Of a stretch of 22,936 nt of DNA, positions 14,723 to 22,936 are shown piece after piece. Source of the DNA: GCA-001735895 sp964651385 (GTDB lineage Bacteria; Pseudomonadota; Gammaproteobacteria; GCA-001735895); the NCBI GenBank assembly GCA_964651385.1, contig CAZYYM010000056.1, positions 1 to 22,936 of the forward strand, in the 5' to 3' direction. The notes under the pieces were generated by a model that was not told the origin of the DNA, searched no databases, and worked only from the letters and a program-made list of their open reading frames with translations. The translations under genes and the position numbers were made by a program. How positions within the stretch are numbered: the first letter of the stretch is position 1; the number at the start of each line of letters is the position of its first letter.

Positions 14723-15658
14723 ATGTACGCGTTGGAAATAGCCAGATTATTCAAAACTTACTCAAATGGATTACAGGCCCTGAAAGGCATTAATCTAACA
14801 GTCGAACAAGGTGATTTCTTTGCCTTGTTAGGCCCTAACGGCGCAGGAAAGTCCACCTGTATCGGTGTAGTCACTTCATTAATAAATAAAACATCTGGCA
14901 GCGTTAAAGTTTTTGACCATTCTATTGACGATGATCTAATTGAAGCCAAATCACTGCTTGGATCCGTACCCCAGGAATTCAATTTCAACTCATTCGAGCC
15001 GGTCAATGAAATCGTCACCAATCAGGGCGGTTTTTATGGCGTACCGCTAAAGATTGCAAGACAGCAAGCTGACCACTACCTCAAGGCACTTGGATTGTGG
15101 CCACATCGTTTTCAGCCGGCGCGCAATTTGTCCGGTGGTATGAAACGCCGTTTGATGATCGCCCGAGCTCTGATTCATAAACCCAAACTATTAATTCTGG
15201 ACGAGCCAACAGCTGGCGTCGATATCGAATTACGTAGATCCATGTGGGATTTTATGGATGAAATAAACAACCAGGGTACCACCATTATCTTAACGACTCA
15301 TTACCTCGAAGAAGCTGAACGCATGTGCCGCAATATCGCAATCATCGACGAGGGTAACATTATTCAAAACTCCAGCATGCAAGCATTACTGAAAACCCTG
15401 AACAGTGAAATATTTGTGCTTTATCTCGACAATAATCTCGCGGAGCCGCCAAAACTTGTCGACTGCCCTAAACCCAGATTGATCGATAGTCATACACTCG
15501 AAGTTGAAGTGCCGGAATCCTGTACACTGAACGATTTGATTCGCCAATTCGATACTCAGGGCGTTGTCGTCAATCGCATGAGCAACAAGGTCAACCGGCT
15601 TGAAGAGCTGTTTGTCCGCATCACCGCAAAACAGAAAGGAGCTTCCGATGTGGTCTAG
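14723..15658 (+). CDS. yadG: ABC transporter ATP-binding protein, YadG-like
   Basis: ATPase of an ABC-2-type transporter, paired with the permease that overlaps it. The 311 residues hold Walker A GPNGAGKST, Q-loop SVPQEFNF, signature LSGGMKRRLMIARAL, Walker B LLILDEPTAGVD and H-loop LTTHYLEEAERM. The C-terminal 80 residues are a short accessory domain. The pair resembles E. coli YadG/YadH, whose substrate is not known to me. ATG 14723 gives the usual YALEI beginning. The final codons GAT GTG GTC TAG contain the start of the next gene. Confidence 0.88.
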   Translation: MYALEIARLFKTYSNGLQALKGINLTVEQGDFFALLGPNGAGKSTCIGVVTSLINKTSGSVKVFDHSIDDDLIEAKSLLGSVPQEFNFNSFEPVNEIVTNQGGFYGVPLKIARQQADHYLKALGLWPHRFQPARNLSGGMKRRLMIARALIHKPKLLILDEPTAGVDIELRRSMWDFMDEINNQGTTIILTTHYLEEAERMCRNIAIIDEGNIIQNSSMQALLKTLNSEIFVLYLDNNLAEPPKLVDCPKPRLIDSHTLEVEVPESCTLNDLIRQFDTQGVVVNRMSNKVNRLEELFVRITAKQKGASDVV

Positions 15659-16418
15659 GTATTGGACAGCTTATATCACAATTGCTCGCCGTGAAGTATT
15701 ACGATTTTCCCGGATATGGGTGCAAACCATCGTACCGCCGGTTGTAATGGTAGGTTTATATTTCATTATTTTCGGCAATTTAATCGGCAACCGTATCGGT
15801 GATATGGATGGAATGCGTTATATTGATTTCATCATGCCTGGCCTGGTAATTATGTCCGTCATCACAAACTCGTACGCCAATGTGGTGTCATCATTTTACG
15901 GCGCCAAGTATTCACATCATATTGAAGAAATGTTGATCGCACCGATTCCAAACGTCATTATAATACTAGGGTACGTAACTGGCGGAATCGCAAGAGGTAG
16001 CTGTGTTGGTATTGCTGTAACACTGGTATCAATGTTATTCACCGAATTCACCGTATATCAACCTATGGTGATCATCAGTGTGGCTTTTCTAACCTCATTT
16101 CTATTTTCACTGGCGGGTCTGATAAACGGCGTTTTTGCCAACAGCTTCGACGATGTTAGTATCGTGCCGACTTTTGTATTGACACCTTTAACCTATCTCG
16201 GAGGCATTTTCTATTCAATCAAATTGCTGCCCGAATTCTGGCAGAAAGCCTCGCTGATTAATCCAATTTTATATATGGTCGACAGCTTCCGCTTCGGCTT
16301 TCGCGGTGTCAGCGACATAAATCCAGGCGCCGCAATAATCGTCATCACAGGTTTTATTTTGATATTGTTTTTCATTGCACTATTTCTACTCCATCGTGGT
16401 ACCGGCATACGCCAATGA
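15648..16418 (+). CDS. yadH: ABC-2-type transporter permease, YadH-like
   Basis: Six-span permease partner of the preceding ATPase; 256 residues, the same length as E. coli YadH. It begins with an amphipathic RREVLRFSRIWVQT stretch, then spans such as IVPPVVMVGLYFIIFG and the family motif FVLTPLTYLGGIFYSI before the last spans. The start is ATG 15648, inside the end of yadG, supported by AAAGGAG at 15635-15641 with a six-base spacer; the frame is open further upstream, but no better start exists. It overlaps tatD by four bases (ATGA), so all three are translationally coupled. Confidence 0.9.
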   Translation: MWSRYWTAYITIARREVLRFSRIWVQTIVPPVVMVGLYFIIFGNLIGNRIGDMDGMRYIDFIMPGLVIMSVITNSYANVVSSFYGAKYSHHIEEMLIAPIPNVIIILGYVTGGIARGSCVGIAVTLVSMLFTEFTVYQPMVIISVAFLTSFLFSLAGLINGVFANSFDDVSIVPTFVLTPLTYLGGIFYSIKLLPEFWQKASLINPILYMVDSFRFGFRGVSDINPGAAIIVITGFILILFFIALFLLHRGTGIRQ

Positions 16419-17203
16419 ACGCTTACATTGATATAGGCGTCAATCTCACCAACAAAAGCCTGATGCAGGACATCGATGGTGTACTAGCGCGCTCCTCAGC
16501 AAATGGAGTTAACCAGATAGTAGTAACCGGCACCAGCTTTGAAGAAAGCGAAAAAGCAATCGAATTATGCAAACGATACCCCGGACAACTGGTATGCACG
16601 GCTGGCGTTCATCCCCATCATGCCAGTGAGTGGACTGCAACCAGAGCAATTATGCTGAAATCAATGGCCACCCAGAATTGTGTCAGGGCGGTGGGTGAAA
16701 CCGGCCTGGATTTCAACCGCAATTTCTCCCCTCGCGATGCCCAAATCGATGTATTTCATCAGCAGCTGTCTCTGGCTGCTGCGATTAATAAACCAGTATT
16801 TGCGCACCAACGTGATGCCCATGGCACGTTCATCGACATTCTTCGTCAATACCGTAAGAACCTCAAAAAGGTGGTTGTGCACTGTTTCACCGATAATAAA
16901 ACTGCCCTCGAAGATTATCTTGAGCTGGATTGCCATATCGGCATTACCGGCTGGATTTGCGACGAACGCCGAGGATTGGAGTTACAACAACTGATTAAAC
17001 TGATACCCGCAAACCGGCTAATGATCGAAACCGATGCGCCCTATTTACTACCCCGAGATTTGAAACCAAAACCGAAAAGTCGCATTAATGAACCTGCCCA
17101 TTTGCCTCATATTCTGCAAATAATAGCTAAATTCAGGGAGGAACCGGTTAGCCTTCTCGCTGGTGTCTGCCTGTCAAATACCCGATCATTTTTCAACATT
17201 TGA
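16415..17203 (+). CDS. tatD: TatD family metal-dependent DNase
   Basis: Cytoplasmic metal-dependent 3'-5' exonuclease. The 262 residues match true TatD (E. coli 260), starting with IDIGVNLTN where many paralogues have D-x-H-x-H. Other motifs are VTGTSFEESEKA, TAGVHPHHA, AVGETGLDFNRNFS, HQRDAH (the second-metal ligands), VVHCFTD, and IETDAPYLLPRDL. It is coupled to yadH by an ATGA overlap; this is gene order, not proof of a shared role. Despite the name, no tatABC genes are nearby. Confidence 0.93.
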   Translation: MNAYIDIGVNLTNKSLMQDIDGVLARSSANGVNQIVVTGTSFEESEKAIELCKRYPGQLVCTAGVHPHHASEWTATRAIMLKSMATQNCVRAVGETGLDFNRNFSPRDAQIDVFHQQLSLAAAINKPVFAHQRDAHGTFIDILRQYRKNLKKVVVHCFTDNKTALEDYLELDCHIGITGWICDERRGLELQQLIKLIPANRLMIETDAPYLLPRDLKPKPKSRINEPAHLPHILQIIAKFREEPVSLLAGVCLSNTRSFFNI

Positions 17204-17333
17204 AATAGTTTATATTCGTGGAGCTTACATTCTGCGAAAAGCCCGGTTTTAGTTTGGTATTATTCCTGCAACTGGCAAATTCCAGTCTACAATAAAACTA
17301 TTCGAGGAAGTTTCGTGCCTATCTACCAGGTTT

Positions 17334-18056
17334 ATGATGAACGATCACGTCAAACTTAATTTTTTCGCCTCAACGCCCGAGGCCTGTAGTTATCTGGATA
17401 ACAGAAAGGCTGTCAGTGCCTTCGCTAATCCACATAGGGATATGGATATGGGCACTTACAACGACCTCATTCAACACGGTTTCAGGCGTTCTGGCGGTTA
17501 TATATATCGACCCCACTGCCCCAATTGCCAGGAATGTGTCTCGGTTCGAATACCGGTAAAACAGCATCGGCCAAGTCGTAGCGAACAGCGCGTTACTCGA
17601 CGAAATTCTGATATTGCGGTAACCAGCGTACGCGGGAAATTTCGCGAGGAACATTTCGATTTGTACCGGCGTTACATCAACGACCGGCACAATGAAGGCA
17701 GCATGGCCAACCCCAGCAGGTCGGACTACCACCGCTTTCTGATATGCGACTGGGCTGAAACCCTGTTTTTTGAATTTCGACTTGATCGCCACCTGATAGC
17801 AGTCGCAGTATCTGACATTATGAGTACCGGATTATCGGCGGTTTATACCTTTTTTGATCCAGACTACAATTCGCGCAGCCTGGGTCACCTGGCTATCCTC
17901 AATCAAATCGAGCAGACCCTTTCGCGTGACCTCGAATACCTTTACCTTGGTTACTGGATTAAAGATTGCAGCAAAATGAATTACAAAAATCGCTATCGTC
18001 CGCTAGAGGGTTATGTGAGTGACCAATGGGTTTTATTTTCGAGTGACTCGCATTAA
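17334..18056 (+). CDS. bpt: Aspartate/glutamate leucyltransferase (bacterial Ate1 homologue)
   Basis: Transfers leucine from Leu-tRNA to N-terminal Asp or Glu, creating N-degrons for ClpS/ClpAP. The 240 residues show the N-terminal CSYLDNR, the Cys-rich HCPNCQECVSVRIPV, RYINDRH, a central YTFFDPDY (as the family's YTFFDPD), and the C-terminal YLGYWIKDCSKMNYKNRYRPLE. Bacterial members of this short class are Bpt rather than the longer eukaryotic-type arginyltransferase, which sets the call. Start: ATGATG at 17334/17337, with CCAGG three to six bases before. The usual neighbours aat, clpA and infA are absent here. The stop overlaps that of the convergent hisN-like gene by four bases. Confidence 0.92.
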   Translation: MMNDHVKLNFFASTPEACSYLDNRKAVSAFANPHRDMDMGTYNDLIQHGFRRSGGYIYRPHCPNCQECVSVRIPVKQHRPSRSEQRVTRRNSDIAVTSVRGKFREEHFDLYRRYINDRHNEGSMANPSRSDYHRFLICDWAETLFFEFRLDRHLIAVAVSDIMSTGLSAVYTFFDPDYNSRSLGHLAILNQIEQTLSRDLEYLYLGYWIKDCSKMNYKNRYRPLEGYVSDQWVLFSSDSH

Positions 18057-18829
18057 TTCAGAATATCGAATACCTGACGATGCATATCCATACTATTGGT
18101 GGCCAACACCGAACGTGTTTCTAAATTAGGCGGCCTACCCGACAGGTCGGTAAACACACCGCCGGCCTGATTGACTATCACCGACAAGGCAGCAATGTCC
18201 AGAATATTCACATCGGACTCAACAATGATTTCGATTTTACCGCTGGCCAGTAGATGATAGTGATAAAAATCACCATATCCACGGGTACGATTGACCTGTT
18301 GTGCCAAACTACCCAGACCAGACCAGTTGGCAGCACTTTTTGCCAAACCCGCAATATTACCGGTGGACAAGCTTGCATCGCGTAGGTCACTGACATCGCT
18401 AACCCGTATTGGAAGATCATTGAGAAAGGCACCTTCGCCCTGGCTCGCCCAGACACATTCCTCAAACATAACACCGTTTGAAACCCCGACGATTAGCTCG
18501 CCCTTGTGCATCAATGCTATTTGCGTAGAAAAAAAAGGGTATTCCCTTACAAAACTTTTCGTGCCATCTATTGGGTCGACAAGCCAGATAAAATCAGCAT
18601 CGGCATTTGTCATACCGGTCTCCTCGCCGTAGAAGCCATGTTCAGGATAGGCACTCGAAATGACCTGCTTTATCTTTTGCTCTGTTTCGACGTCAGCAAC
18701 CGTGACAGGTGTATAGTCCTCTTTCAGGGTGACCTTAAGATTATTGCTGTAATAGTGGCGAATGACTTCTTCACCTGCCCTTACTGCTTCAAGCGCAATA
18801 TTGATATACGGATTTTGACTATGAGCCAT
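18053..18829 (-). CDS. hisN: Inositol-monophosphatase-family phosphatase, HisN-like histidinol-phosphatase
   Basis: Li+-sensitive, Mg2+-dependent phosphatase family (258 residues). Metal-site motifs are E69-E70 (YGEETG), D85-x-x-D88 in VDPIDGTKSF, and a third motif ILDIAALSVIVNQAGGVFTD. In inositol monophosphatases that motif is W-D-x-A-A-G; here it is L-D-I-A-A-L followed by x-x-I-V-x-x-A-G-G, as in histidinol-phosphatases of the HisN type, which supports a role in the last-but-one step of histidine synthesis. CysQ or SuhB are less likely. No other his gene is in view. ATG 18829 has GGA eight bases upstream. It shares the TTAA end with bpt. Confidence 0.75.
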   Translation of the reverse strand: MAHSQNPYINIALEAVRAGEEVIRHYYSNNLKVTLKEDYTPVTVADVETEQKIKQVISSAYPEHGFYGEETGMTNADADFIWLVDPIDGTKSFVREYPFFSTQIALMHKGELIVGVSNGVMFEECVWASQGEGAFLNDLPIRVSDVSDLRDASLSTGNIAGLAKSAANWSGLGSLAQQVNRTRGYGDFYHYHLLASGKIEIIVESDVNILDIAALSVIVNQAGGVFTDLSGRPPNLETRSVLATNSMDMHRQVFDILN

Positions 18830-18863
18830 TTAATTTCCAGTTGATAATAAAAATTCGCCCGTT

Positions 18864-19169
18864 TTACAACCCGCAATCGAGCAAGCCCGCAAATGCCAGC
18901 CATACCATTAGCACCCGCAATAACATACTGCAGATTCGCCCGAGCGAATCAACTATGCATAAATTGTAATCACCGATATCGAGTTGCACCGAAACCCCGC
19001 CGAACTGCTGCAGCCGAAACTGGTTAAAAAGATCCATATTGTATTGTACAGGGGAATATTACGAGAGCGCCTCAACCCGGCTGATATAACGGACGTTTGG
19101 ATATCTATTACGAATATTCTGTATTGCCCGCACCAGCCTGTCTAATGATAACGCAATAAAAAAACTCAG
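18864..19169 (-). pseudogene. ampE-like remnant downstream of ampD
   Basis: Just after the ampD stop, one frame stays readable for about 101 codons apart from one TAA (19059-19061). An AGGAG site (19176-19180) stands six bases before CTG 19169, where ATG would be expected, followed by SFFIALSLDRLVRAI, which resembles the start of AmpE (MTLFTTLLVLIFERL in E. coli). After the stop, 64 codons end in a hydrophobic span (SMLLRVLMVWLAFAGLL) like AmpE's last helix. AmpE is about 284 residues, so roughly two thirds of the middle would be missing. The likeness is weak and recalled, not aligned. The 57-codon part from ATG 19037 could instead be a small gene. This covers most of the 352-base spacer 18830-19181. 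Confidence 0.4.
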
Positions 19170-19181
19170 CGCCAACTCCTA

Positions 19182-19739
19182 CTATATTAACATTAGTTCG
19201 TTCAATCGTTGCCAATCAAAGGCCGGACCGGGATCGGTTTTGCGACCGGGAGCGATATCGCTATGGCCACACACGGCATCACTTGCTATATCCGGATAAT
19301 GAAGTTTAAGGCAACGAATCAACTCCCCAAGCCGCAAATACTGCGCTACATCGTAGGCCAGGTCATCAGTACCTTCGAGTTCGATGCCAATCGAAAAGTT
19401 ATTACAGGCATCTTCTCCACACCAATTAGAAACACCAGCATGCCAGGCTCGATCGAGAAAGGAAACGAATTGAGTGATATTGCCGCTTCGCTCAATCAAA
19501 CAATGCGCCGAAACGTGCATATCGGAAATTCCGTAAAAGTAATCATGATCTTTTTCATCGAGCTGGTTACAAAAAAAATCTTGAATATAGCCCCCGCCAA
19601 ACTCTCCCGGTGGTAAACTAATGCCATGTACAACGATTAACCTGATTTTGGTATTTTCCGGCCTGGCATCAAAATTTGGCGATCGCACTACATCCACCGT
19701 TTGTAACCATCCTGCTGCATCTATTGTCATTATTGTCAT
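19182..19739 (-). CDS. ampD: 1,6-anhydro-N-acetylmuramyl-L-alanine amidase
   Basis: Cytoplasmic zinc amidase that splits anhydromuropeptides during peptidoglycan recycling; its loss induces AmpC beta-lactamase where ampR/ampC are present. The fold markers are all there: LIVVHGISLPPGEFGG with the first zinc His, RAWHAGVSNW, FSIGIELEGTDDLAY, and GHSDIAPGRKTDPGPAFDW with the other His and Asp ligands. ATG 19739 gives 185 residues (E. coli 183); the frame runs back to 19799 but the extra 20 residues match nothing in AmpD. A second in-frame ATG lies at 19730. Its usual partner ampE survives only as a possible remnant just downstream. Confidence 0.93.
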   Translation of the reverse strand: MTIMTIDAAGWLQTVDVVRSPNFDARPENTKIRLIVVHGISLPPGEFGGGYIQDFFCNQLDEKDHDYFYGISDMHVSAHCLIERSGNITQFVSFLDRAWHAGVSNWCGEDACNNFSIGIELEGTDDLAYDVAQYLRLGELIRCLKLHYPDIASDAVCGHSDIAPGRKTDPGPAFDWQRLNELMLI

Positions 19740-19822
19740 GCTGTCGGTTGCGATAGCGTATATGGGCAAAAAATTGACACAATCGTAGTTAAAAAACAAG
19801 AGCGCACGATAAAGTATCTAGC

Positions 19823-21934
19823 ATGAACCTGCAAGACCTCAACCCACCTCAACAGCAGGCGATTCGCTGTGTCGATAGGCCCTGTCTGGTTCTGGCCGGG
19901 GCTGGTAGTGGTAAAACCCGGGTCATCGCCCATAAAATTGCCTACCTGATCCACGAAGCTGGCTATGACCCCGCCACGATTCGTTCACTGACGTTTACCA
20001 ATAAAGCGGCTCATGAAATGAAGCAACGAACGACTGCATTGCTGGGTAAAAAATACTCAAAAGGTCTGCAAATATCGACTTTTCATACCTTGGGACTACG
20101 AATACTACAAAGCGAATATCGCGCCCTCGGCTATCTTCGGGGATTTAGTATAATGGATACCAGAGATGTCGAGTGCTGTATCGCTGAACTGGCAATACCT
20201 GGCGAACAGGATGATCCGTCCTTTGTAAAGCAAGCCATGTACCAGATAAGTCGTTGGAAAAATGATTTTATCGACACGACTACGGCACGATTAAGTGCCG
20301 AAACACCTCTCCAACAAACACAGGCCACAATATACCAGGCTTACCAACAACATTTACTGGCCTGCAATTCAATGGATTTTGATGATCTGATCATGTTGCC
20401 GGTACATCTGTTTCGAACCGACGATAACATTTTGCTGAAATGGCGTGGCAAAATTAATTACCTGCTGGTAGACGAATATCAGGATACCAACACCAGCCAG
20501 TACGAGCTGGTTAAATTGATTTGCGGGCTACGCCAGAAACTCACTGTGGTCGGTGATGATGATCAGTCGATATATGCCTGGCGTGGCGCCAGACCCGAAA
20601 ATATTATTCGTTTACGCGAAGATTTTCATGATCTGAAGGTAATCAAGCTCGAACAAAACTATCGCTCCAGCAGCCGAATTCTTAACGTCGCTAATACGTT
20701 AATCGCCAACAATGATCATTTGTTTGAGAAGAAACTCTGGTCTGCAGCCGGGCCCGGGGAATTTATTCGAGTATTCCCCTGTAAAAATACCGACGATGAA
20801 GCGAATCGAGTCGCTGTCGACATTGTCAGCCGACGATTTCAGAATAGCGACGCCTACAGAAATAGTGCAATTTTGTACCGTAGTAACTATCAATCGAGAA
20901 ATTACGAAAAAGCGTTACGCGATCACTCCATTCCCTACCAGATTACCGGTGGTACGGCATTTTTTGAACGCAGGGAAATCAAGGATATTATGGCCTACCT
21001 GCGCCTATTCTGTAACCGTGATGATGACCAGGCCCTGATACGAATTATCAATACGCCACGCCGTGAAATCGGCACCGCAACGATCCAGAGTCTCGCCGGA
21101 TATGCCCGGCATCGACATTGTAGCCTCGGACAGGCAATGCAGGAGCTTGGACTACGCGAAGTGATAGGTAATAGAGCCTGGCAACGATTACAAGGTTTTA
21201 CCAATCTAGTGGCAGAACTAAGCAACGAAGTCAAACAACTGGATGCAATGGCTCTGGCAAGATTACTTATCGCCAGACTCAATTATGCAGACTGGCTAAG
21301 CGAAACCTGTGGTTCACAAAAGCAGGCTGACGATGCCATGGAAAATATTCTTGAGCTAATAAACTGGATCGGCAATCTGCAAAAAACGCGCACTGATAAT
21401 TCGCTGGAGGATTTGATATCGCATCTGTCGTTGATGTCGATNNNNNNNNNNNNNNNNNNNNNNNNNNNNNNNNNNNNNNNNNNNNNNNNNNNNNNNNNNN
21501 NNNNNNNNNNNNNNNNNNNNNNNNNNNNNNNNNNNNNNNNNAACGAGGATAAAAACGAACAGGATGCAGTACAGCTCATGACTTTGCATGCGGCAAAAGG
21601 CCTGGAATTTCCATACGTTTATCTGGTTGGTTTCGAAGAAGATAGCCTGCCTCACCATCAATCGCAGGACGCGGAAGGCCTCGAAGAAGAACGTCGACTC
21701 GCTTATGTCGGAATCACCCGAGCAGAAAAAACCTTAACCTTATGCCATGCCAAAACACGGCGGAAATTCGGCGAGATCCAACACTGCGAACCAAGCCGGT
21801 TTCTATTTGAATTGCCTGAAGAAGACCTTGACGGCGCAGAACACCTGGCAAGTAAGCTAACCGAGATTGAAAAAGAGGAAAAAGCATTGAATACCTTTGC
21901 AGACCTCAAAGCCATGCTCGGTGCTACAGAATAA
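19823..21934 (+). CDS. rep: ATP-dependent DNA helicase Rep (interrupted by an assembly gap)
   Basis: Superfamily 1A 3'-5' helicase that clears protein roadblocks ahead of replication forks. Motifs in order: Q-motif LNPPQQQAI, Walker A GAGSGKT (26-32), TFTNKAAHEMK, Walker B LLVDEYQDTN, motif III VVGDDDQSIYAWRGA, motif IV LEQNYRSS, motif V LMTLHAAKGLEF, motif VI YVGITRAEKTL. The C-terminal EPSRFLFELPEEDL matches Rep rather than UvrD/PcrA. One hundred N (21442-21541) split it. Without them 669 residues are readable against 673 in E. coli, so the true gap is probably a few codons. ATG 19823 gives MNLQDLNPPQQQA, a normal start. It is divergent from ampD. Confidence 0.94.
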   Translation: MNLQDLNPPQQQAIRCVDRPCLVLAGAGSGKTRVIAHKIAYLIHEAGYDPATIRSLTFTNKAAHEMKQRTTALLGKKYSKGLQISTFHTLGLRILQSEYRALGYLRGFSIMDTRDVECCIAELAIPGEQDDPSFVKQAMYQISRWKNDFIDTTTARLSAETPLQQTQATIYQAYQQHLLACNSMDFDDLIMLPVHLFRTDDNILLKWRGKINYLLVDEYQDTNTSQYELVKLICGLRQKLTVVGDDDQSIYAWRGARPENIIRLREDFHDLKVIKLEQNYRSSSRILNVANTLIANNDHLFEKKLWSAAGPGEFIRVFPCKNTDDEANRVAVDIVSRRFQNSDAYRNSAILYRSNYQSRNYEKALRDHSIPYQITGGTAFFERREIKDIMAYLRLFCNRDDDQALIRIINTPRREIGTATIQSLAGYARHRHCSLGQAMQELGLREVIGNRAWQRLQGFTNLVAELSNEVKQLDAMALARLLIARLNYADWLSETCGSQKQADDAMENILELINWIGNLQKTRTDNSLEDLISHLSLMSXXXXXXXXXXXXXXXXXXXXXXXXXXXXXXXXXXNEDKNEQDAVQLMTLHAAKGLEFPYVYLVGFEEDSLPHHQSQDAEGLEEERRLAYVGITRAEKTLTLCHAKTRRKFGEIQHCEPSRFLFELPEEDLDGAEHLASKLTEIEKEEKALNTFADLKAMLGATE
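21442..21541. other. Assembly gap of exactly 100 N
   Basis: A run of exactly 100 undetermined bases, the conventional filler for a scaffold join of unknown length. It lies inside rep between LSLMS and NEDKNEQDAVQLMT. Confidence 0.98.
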
Positions 21935-21987
21935 AAAACCGGGTTGACTTGCCGACCAGGCTATTAATTCAGATTTTACGGACAGAT

Positions 21988-22770
21988 CTAGTGTTGAATT
22001 ATTTGACTCAAAAACAGTTTAGTCCGATCGTTCTGAGGGTTATTGAAAAATTCTTGTGGGTCATTTTCTTCGATAATTTCACCGGCATCCATAAATATTA
22101 CCCGATTCGCAACTTTCTTCGCAAATCCCATCTCGTGGGTAACGCAGATCATAGTCATACCCTCTTCAGCAAGCTCCACCATTACATCAAGCACTTCTGA
22201 AATCATTTCCGGATCGAGAGCTGATGTCGGTTCGTCAAACAACATGACCTTGGGATTCATACACAAGCTGCGAGCAATTGCCACGCGCTGCTGCTGACCA
22301 CCTGACAATTGTCCTGGAAATTTTAAGGCCTGCTCCGGTATCTTGACCCGTTCAAGATATTTCATGGCAATTTCAATCGCTTCTGCTTTGGGCATTTTAC
22401 GCACCCAGATTGGCGCCAATGTGCAGTTTTCCAGTACCGACAAATGTGGAAATAAGTTGAAGTGCTGAAAACACATGCCAACTTCACGCCGGGTCGCTTC
22501 AATATGTTTGAGATCGCTAGTCAACTCAACACCATCGACAATTATCTGCCCCTGTTGATGTTCCTCAAGACGGTTAATACATCGTATCATGGTCGATTTG
22601 CCGGACCCTGAAGGTCCACAGACTACAATGCGTTCACCGCGCTGAACATGTATATTGATATTCTTCAATACATGAAATTCGCCGTACCACTTATGCATAG
22701 CGTTAATTTCGATAATAACTTCGTCAGAGACTTTAAGTTTACTCTGCATTCCGTCTGCGGTTTCATTCAT
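21988..22770 (-). CDS. aapP: General L-amino-acid ABC transporter ATP-binding protein
   Basis: ATPase of a polar/general amino-acid importer (AapJQMP type). The 260 residues have KWYGEFHVLKNI, Walker A GPSGSGKST, CFQHFNLFPHLSVLENCTLAP, signature LSGGQQQRVAIARSL, Walker B LFDEPTSALDPEM and H-loop VTHEMGFAKK, very close to AapP/GlnQ. The APIWVRK stretch favours AapP over GlnQ. The start at ATG 22770 has AAAGG nine bases upstream; a second ATG seven codons in is possible. It is the last gene of an operon read from the right; the permease ends 31 bases before it. It is convergent with rep, and 21935-21987 has no clear terminator. Confidence 0.9.
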   Translation of the reverse strand: MNETADGMQSKLKVSDEVIIEINAMHKWYGEFHVLKNINIHVQRGERIVVCGPSGSGKSTMIRCINRLEEHQQGQIIVDGVELTSDLKHIEATRREVGMCFQHFNLFPHLSVLENCTLAPIWVRKMPKAEAIEIAMKYLERVKIPEQALKFPGQLSGGQQQRVAIARSLCMNPKVMLFDEPTSALDPEMISEVLDVMVELAEEGMTMICVTHEMGFAKKVANRVIFMDAGEIIEENDPQEFFNNPQNDRTKLFLSQIIQH

Positions 22771-22801
22771 ACGGATTTACCTTTTAAATTATAAGTAATG
22801 G

Positions 22802-22936
22802 TTAGCGTTTCTTATGACCGGTATCGAGTTTTCGCTCGACCGATTGACTATATTGCGACATAGAAAAACAGAATACCCAGTAGACAAACGCACAAAAAGC
22901 ATAGCCCTCGATTGAAAAACCGAGCCATTTGGGATC
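22802..22936 (-). CDS. aapM: General L-amino-acid ABC transporter permease, 3' end (cut by window end)
   Basis: The last 44 residues of an AapM-type permease, read from the window edge to TAA (22802-22804). The readable part has a final membrane span (GYAFCAFVYWVFCFSM) followed by SQYSQSVERKL, matching the MSxYSxxLERxL ending of AapM. It lies 31 bases upstream of aapP in the same operon. The remaining protein, aapQ and the binding protein aapJ would lie beyond the window. Confidence 0.82.
   Translation of the reverse strand, partial: DPKWLGFSIEGYAFCAFVYWVFCFSMSQYSQSVERKLDTGHKKR

Noticed and set aside
17315..17359. Short GTG-led frame with a GAGGAAG site just before bpt, 14 codons
   Set aside because: Overlaps the bpt start in another frame; no repeated residues or hairpins suggest a leader peptide, and bpt's own N-terminus matches its family.
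19774..19779. Perfect TTGACA upstream of rep
   Set aside because: No -10-like hexamer lies 16-18 bases downstream (AAGAGC, CAAGAG and ACAAGA), so it cannot be called a promoter.

Overview
The window looks like a scaffold piece of a gammaproteobacterial chromosome. It has one assembly gap (100 N inside rep) and is cut at both ends. Evidence for the group: the block prmA - DUF3426 zinc-ribbon gene - dusB - fis - purH - purD (the order I recall from pseudomonads and relatives), a PhoP/PhoQ-type pair, YadG/YadH, TatD, Bpt, AmpD and Rep, all closest to gammaproteobacterial forms by motif. Base composition is moderate and even. I see no insertion sequence, integrase, tRNA, rRNA, CRISPR array or phage gene. 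The genus cannot be named from this piece.

Layout. (1) 1-4649, + strand: the 3' end of prmA, a DUF3426 gene overlapping it, a SulP anion transporter with its own extended -10 promoter, then dusB and fis. SulP sits where I would expect dusB to follow the DUF3426 gene directly. (2) 4737-7630: purHD, two enzymes of purine synthesis, behind a consensus -10. (3) 7739-10303: a large CPA2 cation/proton antiporter with two tandem RCK modules. (4) 10408-10922: the least ordinary stretch. Two NrdR-box-like palindromes 32 bp apart lie over a promoter for a 68-aa zinc-ribbon protein, followed by a 42-aa single-span membrane protein. The latter meets phoQ tail to tail in a perfect inverted repeat holding both stop codons. 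(5) 10914-13565, - strand: glycine-zipper envelope protein, phoP and phoQ in one direction, like the oprH-phoP-phoQ arrangement of Pseudomonas. (6) 13785-14582, - strand: a two-receiver response regulator whose first receiver has lost its phosphorylation site. (7) 14723-17203, + strand: yadG-yadH-tatD with overlapping ends, then bpt (17334-18056). (8) 18053-19739, - strand: ampD, a decayed ampE-like frame, and a HisN-type phosphatase. (9) 19823-21934: rep helicase with the gap. (10) 21988-22936, - strand: aapP and the 3' end of aapM, an amino-acid ABC importer.

Most of the window is housekeeping. The points worth a second look are the NrdR-like operator upstream of an unknown zinc-ribbon/small-membrane-protein pair, the mirrored gene ends at 10891-10922, the ampE relic behind ampD, the pseudo-receiver regulator, the doubled RCK module, and the near-certain artificial length of the gap in rep.
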